Below are positions 23,273-35,580 of a stretch of 64,000 nt of DNA, in pieces. Position 1 is the stretch's first letter; every line of letters starts with the position of its first letter. The translations under genes and the position numbers were made by a program. The notes beneath the pieces were generated by a model. That model did not search any database, was not told where the DNA came from, and was given only the letters and a program-made list of their open reading frames with translations. Origin of the DNA: Cryptomeria japonica (lineage: Eukaryota > Streptophyta > Pinopsida > Cupressales > Cupressaceae). Location of the stretch: assembly GCF_030272615.1 (NCBI RefSeq), contig NC_081407.1, positions 268,820,575 to 268,884,574 of the forward strand, written 5' to 3'.

Positions 23273-24397
23273 ATGGCTATGGAGAAGCAAATTGAGATGG
23301 TACTTGAGGATTATGATGCTGAAAGGTTGAAGAACTTAAAGCTACAAGATGAATTGAATTCTGATAATGAATTCATTCTCATTCTACAAGAAAGGTTATC
23401 ATCAGCTCAAGCTAGGAGGAAGGAACTTTTACAAAATTAGGATGATGAAGAGAAAAATGCACTTAAGGAACAATGTCAGAAGCTAAGTCAACAAAACATG
23501 CTCATGAAGAATGAAATGCAAGACTTGGCTATGAGGATGTCTAAAGAAATTGAGGATAGAAAGAAGAAGGAAGAAAATCTTGTTGTATCTCTGAAATTTT
23601 TTTTGAAGATTGTGGCAGATTGGCTCATGAGAATGATATATTGAGAACTGGTTTGGTACAATCTTAGAATAATGAACAAGAGCTAGAGAGACAAATAATA
23701 ACTCTGAGAGATGATCTGACTACTGCAAGTGAGTATAAAGAAAAAATTAGGATTAGTGTTGCACAGTTGGATGATTTATTAAAAAGACAAAGGCAGAGTG
23801 AAGATTCTAGAGGACTTGGATTTGTACAAGGTGAAAGCTCCGATACTGCAAATGAAGATCAAACAATCAGTATACAAAACTCATTAGACCAGAGGAAACT
23901 GATAAGGAAATCTAATGCTTTCAAATTCAATGGTAGATGCTTTGTTTGTAATAAATTTGGGCATATGGCTAAACAATGTAGAAATAGAGAAAATCAAAAC
24001 TATCATTCAGTTCCCAGTCAATGCACAAATTGCAAGAAATATGGTCATAAGACAAAAGATTGCAGAATGAATGTTAAGTGTCATGCATGTGGAAATTTTG
24101 GACATTTGGCTAATAAATGTAGGTCAAGGAATGACACCGGATATGGCAAAGAAATTCAAAAGAACAATGCTACATGTTATGCGTGTAACAAAATAGGCCA
24201 TATTGCTAAGTACTGCAGAAGCAAGACTAAATTGGTTAGCAATGACAAAACAAATGAGAAAGGAAAGCAGATGGTAGATGAATTACAATAGGATTACACC
24301 AAGATATGGGTTAGAAAGTTTGAAGAACCAAGTGGAGATGCAACTACACCAGTAACTGCACCAGTTACTCCACCTGTAATTGTACCAGTTACCCCAC
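23273..24397 (+). pseudogene. Gag-like protein with coiled coil and four CCHC zinc knuckles
   Basis: ATG 23273 starts MAMEKQIEMVLEDYDAERLK, a highly charged helical region (23273-23640) with stops at 23438 and near 23641. A frameshift follows. The last frame, 23767-24291, carries four consecutive CX2CX4HX4C knuckles: CFVCNKFGHMAKQC, CTNCKKYGHKTKDC, CHACGNFGHLANKC and CYACNKIGHIAKYC. Plant Copia Gag normally has one knuckle and an upstream UBN2-type gag fold. Here I see no such fold, only coiled coil plus knuckles. The likely role is RNA binding in the particle. The knuckle part is intact at every Cys/His position even though the upstream part is broken. Confidence 0.8.
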
Positions 24398-25507
24398 TTA
24401 GTTTCAATTACATTTTTATCCTTAGGTCTAAAAACAAGAATCCATGTATTATTCTTTTCAATCTGATTCAATTCTTTTTTCATTCCTTTAACCCAATTTT
24501 AATCTTTACAAGCTTCATCAACATCCTTAGGTTTAATCTTAGAAAGAAAGAAATACTCTAAATGATTTAACCTTACATACCTGGGATTCTTCATATTTTC
24601 TCTATTTTCATACTCTTGAGCTCTTTCTTCTGCACTAGAACCTTCTCCTTCATTCTCAAGATTTTCCAAATTAATCTGAGTTTGATCCTAGGTCTACACT
24701 TACTTTCCTTTACCTGAACTGACATTGTGATCATTTGAATCATATATGCAAGATTTGGGCTAATACACATTTCCTTCATCCACTTTGACATTAGCACTTT
24801 CAATTATCTTCCTCAATCTCTTATAAAACACTGGTAGACCTTACTCTTAGTAGAATAACCAAAAAATATACCTTCATCACTTCTAGCATCAAACTTTCCT
24901 AGATATTCATCTCTTTTAGTATAATATTTACGTCCAATTTTTAAAAAATATCTAACTGTAGGAACATGACCAAACCATAACTCATAAGGAGTCTTACCGA
25001 TATCACCTTTAATATGCACCTGGTTAAAAGTGTACAACAGTACTCACAACTTGTCTCCTATAGATATGTGGAACATTTCCTTCAATCATCATGGTTCTAG
25101 CAGCTTCCTGAATTGTCCTATTCTTCCTCTCCACAACACCATTCTACTAAGGGGTCCATGGTGCGAATAACTATCTTTTCACCCCATGCTCATCACAAAA
25201 TGCATTAAACTTACCAGAAGTAAATTCACCACCTCTGTCAGATCTTAGACATTTCATCTTTAGTCTAGTCTCAGTCTCAACGATCTAGCTTTGAAAATCT
25301 TGAACTTCTCCAACGCTTTAGATTTATCCCTTAAGAAAGTAACCCACATCATCCTTGAATAATCATCAATCAACAAAATGAAGTACCTATCACCCTACAA
25401 GATTCTCACTCTAGAAGGACCAAACAAATCAATATGCACAAGATCCAATATTTTTCATTAGAAGTATATTGTTTGCTTTTGAAAGTAACTCTTGTTTGCT
25501 TCCCTAA
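24398..25507 (-). pseudogene. Copia B integrase and RT start
   Basis: Minus-strand remnants, several frames. They include integrase IDDYSRMMWVTFLRDKSKAL (about 25320-25380), the GKTPYELWFGHVPTV and DEGIFFGYSTKS motifs (24813-25037), and the RT N-terminus MKKELNQIEKNNTWILVFRP, then KNVIETKWG, at 24400-24483. The reading stops at the junction with the plus-strand piece. Many stops; non-functional. Confidence 0.88.
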
Positions 25508-26116
25508 CTAACTTTCCTTACATACCAGATTAGTAGGCTTTACCAACTTAGGCAGATCTCTCACAGCTTGAGTATAACTTATCTTAACAATGCAATCAAA
25601 ATTCACATGACACATCCTTCTATGCCACAACCAAATTTCATCAACTTGAGCAATCAAACAACTTTTACTACCAACATTCAAGTAAAATATATTACCTTTA
25701 GTCTTTGTACTTGATGCAATCTCAATTCCATAACCACTTAGAATCTTACGCTTGCCATTCTTGAATTTCAAACCATATCCCTTGTCAACCATTAGTCGAA
25801 CACTCAAAAGATTATGCTTTAGACCTTCAACATATAGAACAACATCTATGTTATGCTTAACATCAAGAGAAATAGAACCTCTACCATGAATTATACTAGC
25901 TTTATCATCACCAAATATTACTACACCACCATCATACTTTTCCATACTCACAAAATTACTCTTATCACCTGTCATATGATGCAAACAACCACTGTCAATA
26001 ACCCATTCATCTTTCTCTTCATTAAAGCAGCTAGTAGAATCAGTAGTCACCAGATCATCTTCCTTGATAGCAACAAACACCCATTCATCACCTGAATTTC
26101 CTCTCAGATTCATCAT
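25508..26116 (-). pseudogene. Copia B protease and integrase zinc-binding region
   Basis: 202-codon open segment. The aspartic protease motif WVIDSGCLHHMTG (catalytic D-S-G) lies about 40 residues in. GLKHNLLSV and the GAG-pre-integrase zinc motif WLWHRRMCHVNFDCI follow. It is still open, so this is one of the best-preserved parts of Copia B. The segment between it and gag contains a stop or frameshift. Confidence 0.9.
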
Positions 26117-26151
26117 CAGTCACACCTTCATCATTAGCATAATAAAACCTT

Positions 26152-27063
26152 CTAATATTTAGGCTTGTAAGGCTTAAGTGGCTTCTTAGGAACTCTTTCT
26201 CTTTCCGAACACCTTGAAGCAAAATGTCCTATCTTATTACATGAAAAACTTTTAAGAGGAAATATACCTTCATACTTACCGACACCTTTAAGAAATATTC
26301 TGGCAATCAAGGCTTCAAGCTCTTCAATCTCTATTTCTTCTTCTTCAAGCTCTCTCATCTCCTTCTCATATTTGGACACCCTAGTAGAACTTTCTCTTGG
26401 ATCATATTTCTGCTTCCCAGATACAGTAGCTTTGAATGCGGATTTAGATTTAGGAAGAGATTCACTAAATTCACTCAACTCAAAGGCAGCAAGCTTCCCA
26501 ATCAGAATATCTCTAGTCACATTAGTCATTGTCCGGATCTCCTCAATAGCAACAACCTTGTGCTTGTAAGCAGGAGGAAAGAATCTCAACACTTTAGCTA
26601 CAATCTCATATTCTTCCAATACTCCATTGGTACATCTAATGTTCAACACAAGTGCATTCACTCTCTGCATAAAGGAGGTAATGTTCTCATCTTTTCCCAT
26701 CTTCGGCATCTCATACTTTCCCTTTAAGCTTTGCAACTTAACAACTTTCACATGACTATCACCTTCATGCAAAGTCTCTAGCTTCTTCCAGATATCATGA
26801 GCAGTCTACAAATCCATCACATTAGTCATCTTAGAATCAATCAAGGTACTCAATAATGCTTCCTTCTCTCTAATATTGAATTCAACTTCCTTTATCTCAT
26901 CCACAATGGTAGGACCATTCAAAGGAACAATATACACATTCTTAATAATATTCCAATAATCTTAACCGATGCATCTCAAGTGACACTCCATTCGGTTATT
27001 CCAAAGAGTGTAGTTTGTTCCATCAAATCTCAAACTATTCTTCTTGTAAGAAAAGGTTGCCAT
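26152..27063 (-). pseudogene. Copia B Gag
   Basis: ATG at 27063 (minus strand) begins MATFSYKKNSLRFDGTNYTL. The UBN2-type gag core with LKGKYEMPKMGKDENI follows, then an acidic linker and one zinc knuckle near 26210-26250. The knuckle reads SFSCNKIGHFASRC: the first cysteine position is serine, so zinc binding is probably lost. Stops at about 26970 and 26808 break the N-terminal part. The final 206 codons (26772-26152) are open. Confidence 0.88.
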
Positions 27064-27105
27064 CCCATATCACTTCAAGTGGCCAAGCTTCTTCTAGAGG
27101 ATCTA

Positions 27106-27117
27106 GCTCTGATACCA
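27106..27117 (-). other. Copia B primer-binding site (initiator tRNA-Met)
   Basis: On the minus strand TGGTATCAGAGC, two bases inside the 5' LTR boundary, identical to the canonical plant Copia PBS. Confidence 0.92.
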
Positions 27118-27119
27118 AT

Positions 27120-28456
27120 TGTTGGAAACAATGTAGCAAACTGAGAGGGGGGGGGTGAATCAGTTTTCACAAAAAACTTTACTTAATTTAAACACAAATT
27201 TAGATCCGATAATTCACAGTGAAAGCACAAATCGACACCACATCAACAACACACATAGCACCAAGATTTTTGATGTGGAAAACCCGATCAAGGGAAAAGC
27301 CACGGTGGGAACCTACCCACAATGAGATGATACTCTATTAGAAGTATATGAAATATTACAATGGGGAATGCACGTGCACTCAGGAACACTGCCTAGAGCT
27401 CACTTCTCAAACACGATAACAATAAGGGCTACAACCTTGAGGAAGATTCACTGTCTTACAAAAAGTTTTAGATTATATCCAGAGGGTCATGAATTGATAG
27501 AATAGCATCTCCTCATGTCTGGTTACAGTTCCGGTTAAGCACAGTCTGATCTGCCACACTTCCTTCACACTTTTGAAAGATCAAAACACTTTCTCACACA
27601 CTTATTTGACCACGCACTCACATATACCATGTAGATACAACTTACAAATGAATATTGCATGTATTTATACAAATCATCAACCTATATTTCAAGATCAGCT
27701 CAACCCATAACACAAATTACAAAAATATAACTACACACACTATAATAACAAATGCGGACCAAAAAAATGTTGGCTAAGATATATTCTGGACCCAAATCAA
27801 CTCCTCGAACATGAAGCACCACCAAGAATTATGCCACAAACATTCGCAACACAATACAACCATCATGAATGTTGCATAACATGAAAAACAAAACCGGATC
27901 AAGAAAATGATCAACAACGCACACAATGATCAATGTGGACCAACAACATGGATAAAACATGATCTAGAAACATCCACAAGCAATGTGAATTACCACAACA
28001 TCACCACTTACTAGAATCTTCATCATCATTATATTGAACCTCAAGAACACCAACTGTACTGACTGTCAAACTAAAAAATTCACCTTCAGACCTCCAAATC
28101 ACAAACCATCAGAATTGAGGACACACATGAATGTCCCAAACACTTTTCCAAATCCGCAAAACATGATATTGCAATTTTGGAGAAGAAACCAGAACACTGA
28201 TCAACACTGAACAACTGAAAACCAACCTCAATATCAGACCACACAACTCAATCAAAACACCATGCAAAACACATAAACTTTAGTTGAATCAACTAGAGAT
28301 ACTTATCTTAGAACCCTTTAATCCGTAACATCTCATCTATAACACACTGGGAAAACCAACTCATTTAATCTGACTGCAACATTGGAATATATAGAGAAAT
28401 ATGTTGACAACAATGACAAAACATTGTTCCAACAAACTTCTCAACAATATCGAACA
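27120..28456 (-). mobile_element. Copia B 5' LTR
   Basis: 1337 bp, tgttggaaacaatg to tatcgaaca in plus orientation. It is flanked on the right by the TSD agttt (28457-28461) and on the left by the PBS. It contains the U5 module on the minus strand (27262-27308) and a 9-G tract at 27147-27155. Confidence 0.93.
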
Positions 28457-28461
28457 AGTTT

Positions 28462-29272
28462 ATCATTAGTCCGCATATGAGAAAAAAATATATGTTTTTG
28501 TTCAAGTGGTCAATCATGGAGCCACTAATTTCTCGGTAAGGGAGATAGTCATTGATTTACATCATAAGTATCATTTTTTGTGCATACAATGTAAGCTAGA
28601 TAATATGTGCCATATGAAGTGGATGAGATGTTAGTAGCAGTTATATCTAGTAATAAAGCATAAGAAGGGAAAAAGCTCATGGGCACAACTCAGTTGACTA
28701 GAATATGATCTACATAGTAGAGATGGACTTCATCAGATGTACACCATGCTTGGACAAGATAAATATGTTGGCAAGCTCTATTATTCAAAAAAAATACTAT
28801 AAGATTAGGTAACCCTCTATTACAAAAGATGCACCTAGCCATTGACTCATTTATAAATTAGTTGGAAACTTTGACATTACCAAGGGACAAGTAATGCCAC
28901 AAATCATTTGTTGTGTCTCATATAAAATAAATTAAGCACCATATAAAATATGAAATTCTTTTTTGCATAAAATAAACCCACAAATAGGAAGCTGGGGCTC
29001 TACACATCTCTAGTGGTACCATATTTTTCCTAGGAATATATCAATATGAATTTCATAAGTGAGCTAACCATTATAAAATATAATATATGAATCTATATTT
29101 GTTGTGGTAGATTTTATTTCAAAATTTTCATCTTAATTGCATGTAGTAAAAGAATCACAATATAGAAGACTTCAAACGTCTACTTATTTTTTTAGCACAT
29201 TTTATCAATCCTTGTGGGAGATATTAGACACACAGGCCTAGAAAAACATAATTGGATTAGCCCATACTATAG
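28462..29272. other. Unassigned flank between Copia B and the next element
   Basis: Continues the sequence that was contiguous with 18834-19329 before Copia B landed. No reliable coding match is visible; if the Gypsy RNase H continues here it is unreadable by eye. No repeat structure noticed. Confidence 0.4.
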
Positions 29273-31936
29273 TGGTGGAAAATAGGATTCACCATCCATG
29301 TAAAAAAGGAATTAACCTATTTTCAATCAGAATTATATTAAGAAGGAGATGGAATCAATAGATTCAACCTCATTTTTTGTGAAAATGGATGAATGCTCAT
29401 TGACTTCTACTCCTCTTTGTAGGGATTGAGTTGGATATTAAAATATGTAATTTGAATGGTAGGTCTAGGGCTAAATATGGAAAATTGAAGTAATTTAGCA
29501 TAAATAGGTAATTCTAGAATGAGATATGAATCTGTAACTATAGAGTTGAGATGAGGAAGATAAATGGAACCTTTGACTGAAAGATGAGTTGAAAAAATTG
29601 AGACTAAATAACTCCAAGTGAATCTATCCCATAAATGTCAGATGGGGACAAATTTTATTTATCTAGAACTAAAATGCTTCTCAAAATCCACCCTAAAAAT
29701 TTTGTGGGAAATTTGTCAGACACTATAGTGTGGGCTGAATCTATCCTCCACTTTTTGTGCCTACAAAAGTTGGATTTGATCATCTCTATCTATTCTACCC
29801 TATTCTAAATTTGTAGCTCTTGACCCTATCACCTACACACAGAAAGAGAAGAAAGATGTCAAGAATAGGGGTTTGCCTAGGTCAAACCCTAGATTTAAAA
29901 TTAACCCTTGAAATGAATTGAAATGTTGAAGTAAAATGATAAGTAATATATCTCAGATTTGTTGTATATTATTATAGGTTGATGATGAAATTATCTTTGG
30001 ATGTGATCACAAGTGTTGATGCAATAACATGATATAACATGACAAGACACGAATGACATAATCATAAAGACATGTTTGCATGGTGATTGATGTAATTTAA
30101 TGATCTATGGCATGTATATCTTGAAGAATGCTTGAAGGATATGGTGGAATGAAATTTTTCCTTGATGCTTTATGAATGCTTGTAGATCAAAGTTCTTGAT
30201 AATGGATATTTGTTATGAAATGTGATGATAAAATGAATTAGAGGTGTCGACACTCAAAATTGGTCATCACTCCTACGTCGCTAAGCTAATTTTTAACATG
30301 TCTTCTATGTCACATTTGATTTTCATCATATGTTGATATTGTGTCATTCCTCTAGTTTCAGTTCATTTCAAATCCAACCCTAATCAATCTTCTTCATTCA
30401 CATTTGGTCCTAAATCATTATGATTGACATTTTATCATTTTCAAATCGTTCGAATTGGACTCATCTTGACAATTAGAGTTAATTCCCTCTTTGTTGATAT
30501 TTAATCAATCATTAATTATCAACCTCATTATCAATCAATTTCAATCAATCCTCTATGACACTTTATCAACCTTTCATGGCACTTTAGCTATCGATCTTAT
30601 CAATCCTTTATCAAGTCATTGTCAATTGATCTTATCAATCTTATCAGTCTTTTATCAAAATCTTTATCAATCTTGGGTCTTTTTCAATCCTTTGTCCTAT
30701 TTTGTTGCCAAAATTAGTCAATTATCATTAATTTATATCAATTATTTGCCAATCAATCATCATTATTGGGACCTAGTTCATCATTAGGGTTGGTATCTTA
30801 AATTATTCAAATCATTTCCCTAGATTGATTAATTAAATAATTAATCAACTCCTTTGTTAACATGTTCCTTTTTGAATAAATAAATTTATATTTATTTATT
30901 CACCTCATTTCCCCCTCTCCCACTTCTCCTCTTTTTTAGCTTCTCCTCCTCTTTTTTAGCTTCCCTCCTCTTTTCTATCTTCCCTCCTCTTTTCTAGCCT
31001 TCCACTTTCCTTATTTTTGAATGACAAATTTCCCTCCACAATTCACTCATTTTGTCATAAAATGACATAGCAATTCGTCATAAATCCTTGCATAGCAACT
31101 TGTAATAGTTCTTTGCATAGAAATATGTCATAATTTTTTACATAAAAATGTGTCATATTTGTCATAATCATTCCCTTTTCAAATGAATTTTCCTCTTTCG
31201 CATTTTTCATTCCAATTTCATATTCTCATGAACTTGTCTATAAATTGATCTCTTTCTTCATCATTCAAATCCACATTTTGAGTAACTATATGTTGTCAAA
31301 TTAACTTCAAATCTTCGAATCTTCTCGCCCTTGCTTTCAACACAATTGCAATTTGGGGCTTGAGATCCACATACCATTTAATTAGAGAAGCAAGAAGGAA
31401 AATGGAGGGGATCATTTTAAGCATGTGAAGGATAGTTTTCATTTTCTTATATTATTGCCTTATTTATGCTTTATTTTTGTACCTTCATTGATGTGGGATT
31501 TATGGATTTTATTAAATGTCTAACTTTTCCTCTAACAAGAGGAATGCTCTTATATAGGGTCCTCATGATATTTCCCTTATTAGGTTGACCTTCAATGCTC
31601 AAATTGAGACACTGTGATTTAAAACTAATGGGAGGGAAATGTGCATTGACCTATTCAAATTTGGGCCAAATTTGGTAGGAGAAGGGCACTATGGCACCTC
31701 TATCCAGGACAAGGGCACCCCAAATGCCTTCATCCACCCAAAATTAGGTGAACAGGCTATAGATGGTGTGCACATAGACCAAGGTAGAGGTTTGAACCAC
31801 CATGTTAAAATATGACATAAATTTCAAGGTAAAAGGTTGAAAATTTGGTTTGGATGAGAGCTAAAATAGGTCACACTAAGGAAGGGGCACAAAAAAGTGT
31901 TGTAAATTGTACAAGGTTACAATTTATGATTCTACA
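29273..31936 (-). mobile_element. 3' LTR of the large element, split by a solo LTR
   Basis: Matches 39742-41089 on both sides of an insertion at 30245-31537. Shared landmarks include ataggattcac, aacataattgg-like flanks, caagtgttgatgcaataacatga (30010 and 40468) and atccaggacaagggcacc (31704 and 40857). Confidence 0.8.
30245..31537. mobile_element. Solo Gypsy-type LTR with perfect TSD
   Basis: 1293 bp, TGTCGACACTC to TCCTCTAACA, flanked by agagg at 30240-30244 and 31538-31542. Without it the surrounding LTR reads continuously (gaattagagg, then aatgct, as at 40690-40704). Its start resembles that of the solo LTR at 60837 (TGTAGACACCTAAAA). Open frame 30491-30787 is low-complexity and not a gene. 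Confidence 0.88.
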
Positions 31937-31985
31937 TTTAGCCCCAACTTTAGTGGGAGTATGAGCATATGTGCATACTTATGGT

Positions 31986-32107
<122 letters not shown>

Positions 32108-32279
32108 TCAACTTATTGAAGAGATCTTGGTAATAAAAAATGTCTCAACCATTAATTTAATTTTCAAAATGAAAGAGAAAGAGCACAAGTGGACACATGG
32201 AAAGAGAAAGAGAATACACATAATGATAAAATCCAATGACTAGCAAGCTATGTTATGTTATGGGTTCATGGGGAAGGAG

Positions 32280-32358
32280 AAAGGAAACATGGACTCCATA
32301 GGCTAACAAGTTGTGTAATGCTAGATGATCTAACAAGTTGTGTAATGCTAGGTGATCC

Positions 32359-32450
<92 letters not shown>

Positions 32451-32645
32451 CATGGGCTAGCAAGCTGTATTATGCTAGGTGATCCATGGGAGCACGAATT
32501 CTCATGGGACATGTGTGATCCATGTGGAACGAGAAAGGAAGAGTCAAAATAGTCTAGAAATATGTGTTATGCTAGTTCCACTCATCTACAAAGGGGAAAG
32601 GAAGTGTCAAATAGTCTAGAAAGTTGTGTTATGCTAGTCAAATCA
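32280..32645. repeat. Short diverged tandem repeats around the GA run
   Basis: Repeated strings tgtgttatgctagt, tagtctagaaa and gatccatg in units of about 27 to 60 bp, interrupted by the GA tract. The array probably spread by slippage or unequal exchange. Confidence 0.6.
32361..32446. repeat. (GA)n microsatellite, about 86 bp
   Basis: Second GA run 256 bp after the first. Around it a short word recurs: aacaagttgtgtaatgctag at 32307 and 32334, then gctagcaagctgtattatgc and related forms to 32640. Confidence 0.97.
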
Positions 32646-34139
32646 TCTTACAAAAGAGTTCTAAGAAAAGGTTTCTTATTGCAAAGGGGTTGATATGTGT
32701 AAATTGGAAGGAAATATTTTTCCAAGTGAATATTTCTTATCATAAGGCAAGAAATTGTAAAGGAGTTACTAGGATGCCACAATAAGGATAACCAAATAGA
32801 GCACTGTATGTAAGGAAATCCTACGAAATTAAAAAAAAAAGATAAATGCAAAAAAACATTGTATGCAAGGAAATATGACACACGAATTGAAAAAAGGATG
32901 ACCAAGCAAAACATTAATGCAAGGAAATCCGCAAAATGAATTGAAAAAAGATAAACAAGCAAATCATTGTATGCAAGGAAATCCACAACATGAATTGAAA
33001 ATAAACAATAAGGAGGCTGCATAGATGCTCTCCCCTTTAGATGTCAATCCAGTCTTATGTTGATGTCTAGAGGTAGAAATGAGAGACAAGGATACACACC
33101 TTCAACAAAAAGGATATATCCTTTAAGAACCAATGTACATAACTCCATGTTAAAGAGGCATAACTCTTGTAAAGAAAGAAAGAGATAGTTGTAAAAGAAT
33201 ATCTTACAAGTGTAAAGAGATCCTTTTGAGGGACACGTAGTGAAAGGAGGAAGACATATTTGTCTAAATATTTCTACCCCCAAAATAGAGGAGATATTTA
33301 ATAAAGATGACATCTTTGAAAGGGGAATGATATTAAGAATATACACCTTTATTTCCTAGGAAAAAGTGGATTCTTAGTGAAGGATTGCAAGCATTCACTA
33401 AGGAGAGATTATTCGTAAAATATGAACCAATCATGCAAAGAATAGGTCCTAACCAAGTGAAAAACATGTACACACATGGAGGATAATTGTATACAAGAAA
33501 GGACATCAAGTTATGAAAGATGAAACTCAACAAAGGAAAATGAAGTCCTTGAAAAGACAAAGATGATTGAAATATTATTCTTGCTCCCCAAGCATGAATG
33601 CAAGAGTAAAATTATGTTTCTAATCAAGGATAGATCATTTATAAAGAGGGAGGAAATACTCAACAAGGATATTCTCCTCCACAATAGAAAAGACATAATT
33701 ACAAAAGACACTACTCCATGAAGGGAAATAAGGAAGAAATGATTGAACAACTATTCTTTCCCCCAATGTAGAGACAAGAATGAGAATGACTTTTATGTTG
33801 CTATCCAAGTGTGATTTCTTATAAAATTGTACCAACATGAATGACAAAGAGCTCCTAAAAGGTAAGCTACGAATGTTACATAGTGAGGAGAATCATAATA
33901 GGCGAAGGAAGTGCTAATGCAAAAAATTTAAGTTTGGATCGAGAAAAAGCATGAGATCCGGTGTGATATGTATACCAAATTTGTTACTTAAATCTTGAGC
34001 AAATGCTTTAAAAACCTTACAATTACCAATACAATGAGAATAGCTATGATGAAAGAGGCAATACAAACTACCATAGTTGTTCTTATAATTATTGATAAAT
34101 ATTACAAAAGGAAATGCAATATTTTTGTCATATTTGTCT
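32646..34139. other. Interior of the large element, no gene recognised
   Basis: Includes degenerate units with gtatgcaaggaaatcc and acatgaattgaaaa (32800-33000, spacing about 60-70 bp). After that, purine-rich sequence is open in several minus-strand frames without any motif I recognise. Probably non-coding interior of the retroelement. Confidence 0.45.
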
Positions 34140-34199
34140 TCAAAAGATTCTTTTTGCTAGGTTTTCTTGATTGACAACTTGGATAGGTATTGCCCCTTG

Positions 34200-34766
34200 A
34201 GGGAATGAAGGAAAAGGTTGTGGTAAGAGAATTGATAGTGGAAGGGGAGGATTTTTATTATGGATTTTAAGGACATGTTGAAAGGCCAAAGGGATGAGTA
34301 GATGAGGAAGAAATTTCCTTTGCAAGAAGATTCTCATTCCTATCACTACTATGCATATCCATCTTGTTAGATTGGGAAGACGTATCCTCATCATCTAAGG
34401 ATTCATCTCTAATCAATGTTATTTTTGGAGATAGGCAATGTTAAAATGCATAACATTATCTAATCTTAAAATATGTTGGTGATTAAGATGTTATTTTAGG
34501 AAATAGGTAATGAATAAAATGCATAACATTATCTTGCCTTAAAATAGGTTGGTGATTAAGATAAGCTCTAAGAGAATAAGGAGGATCTAGAGTGATATAT
34601 TTACGAAGATTAACATGTTTACCTTGTCCCTCTTGCACCATAGTATCTTTGTGATAATAGGATGGTTCAATGTTACTCTTTAATTTTGCATCTCCATTGG
34701 AGATATAATTGATAGGAGTATTGATTCTTTCCACATGAATAAAAGATAATCTAGGAGAGGTACAAG
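34200..34766 (-). pseudogene. Minus-strand coding remnant, C-terminal part
   Basis: Continues the frame at 39343-39597 once the element 34767-39342 and one TSD are removed; the junction reads EINNTCTSPRLSFIHVE without a shift. The following segment is MVQEGQGKHVNLRKYITLDP. After a stop come a Ser/Asp-rich linker (MDMHSSDRNENLLAKEISSS) and further decay. 34430-34561 contains a tandem duplication of about 68 bp around atgcataacattatct. Position between the LTRs of the large element suggests a Gag-like protein. I recognise no domain. Confidence 0.5.
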
Positions 34767-35216
34767 TGTTGAATTGATGTATATGCATTTTTTTGAATTT
34801 TATTCTATCATCAATTGTTTTAGAGAGAAAGATTTATTCTTGGTTTATACCTATCGGTGGTGCCCCTTCACCAAGGGTCACCACTCTTCCAAGTTGGTCT
34901 CCAATAATTATATTATTAATAATAACATAATTATTATTATATTATCATATAGTATAATAACTATACAATATATTTATAAAATAATTATATTATCACATAA
35001 TAATATAATTATATTATCTCATAATAATAATATAATAATTATAAAATATAATTATATTATCACAATATTATCACAACCTTTATGTTGTCTATGTTGGCTT
35101 GAAGGAATCTGACCATAGCATCAACACTCCCTCTTAGTCAATTAGGCCGATTAGGCCACTTACATATTTGTCTTCCTCAGGCTGGAAGTGAAGACCGATG
35201 CTGCCAATCTTCAACA
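34767..35216 (-). mobile_element. 3' LTR of the 4.6 kb element
   Basis: 450 bp. Shares with 38899-39342 the words ctatcggtggtgccccttc, an AT-rich ataattatattat tract (34908-35060) and aggcttgaaggaat-type sequence near the end. Confidence 0.9.
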
Positions 35217-35289
35217 CTCCCTCTCATCTAGGGAGGATACTTCCAACAACACAAGACATATCAACTCATCAATATGACCAACACAATTA

Positions 35290-35575
35290 CTATATTCATG
35301 AGAAAGTAGGAGGCTTATCACCTCACTGAGATATCACATCACCTCATCGTGATGTTTGACCACAATGGTTGCATACATATGTGGAAAGGAAATATATCAC
35401 CTCACGTGATATCAACCATTATGGCTTATCCATAGATATCACTTCATGTGATATCCACCATTATGGCATATCCATAGACATCAGCTCACGTGATATCCAC
35501 CATTATGTTTTATCCATGGATATCACCTCATGTGATATTCCACCATAGAGATCTTCTCAAGTAATGTCCACCATT
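35290..35575. repeat. Palindromic minisatellite, left half
   Basis: Units of about 45-60 bp built from a palindrome-like core (atatcacctcatgtgatat) followed by ccaccattatgg and cttatccatag. The arms complement each other: tatcac with gtgata. The array is split by the insertion at 35581 and continues at 37310. Confidence 0.75.
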
Positions 35576-35580
35576 ATGGC

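Larger units (their letters stand above)
22355..24397 (+). mobile_element. Opposite-strand LTR plus gag piece replacing the Copia B RT core
   Basis: Consists of one LTR (22355-23198), an adjoining PBS and a gag-like region ending with a PVTAPVTPPV proline/valine/threonine tail. It then joins Copia B RT directly at about 24397. No pol and no second LTR follow. About 1.2 kb of Copia B RT/RNase H expected between the junctions is absent, so this is not a clean insertion. Either a larger nested element lost its 3' half together with host sequence, or the two were joined by recombination. Confidence 0.75.
19335..28456 (-). mobile_element. Copia B: full-length minus-strand Copia element with nested insertions
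   Basis: Two LTRs in the same orientation (19335-21768 and 27120-28456), with gag, protease, integrase, part of RT and RNase H between them on the minus strand. There is a PBS at 27106-27117 and a polypurine tract (aaagggggagat on the minus strand) at 21769-21780. The TSD is agttt on both sides (19330-19334 and 28457-28461), a perfect match. Removing the nested solo LTR makes the two LTRs nearly equal in length (about 1360 and 1337 bp). The RT core is missing and replaced by an oppositely oriented LTR-gag piece. Confidence 0.92.

Noticed and set aside
27106-27117. TGGTATCAGAGC strings as tRNA gene fragments
   Set aside because: They lie exactly at LTR-internal junctions and are primer-binding sites; no tRNA cloverleaf surrounds them.
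19335-28434. Copia B right edge at 28434 (ttccaaca)
   Set aside because: That edge leaves mismatched flanks; extending to 28456 matches the other LTR (tatccaaca against tatcgaaca) and yields the perfect TSD agttt.
32648-33847. Cluster of minus-strand open frames rich in Phe and Leu
   Set aside because: The composition follows from purine-rich plus-strand repeats; no motif, no conserved order, and frames overlap one another.
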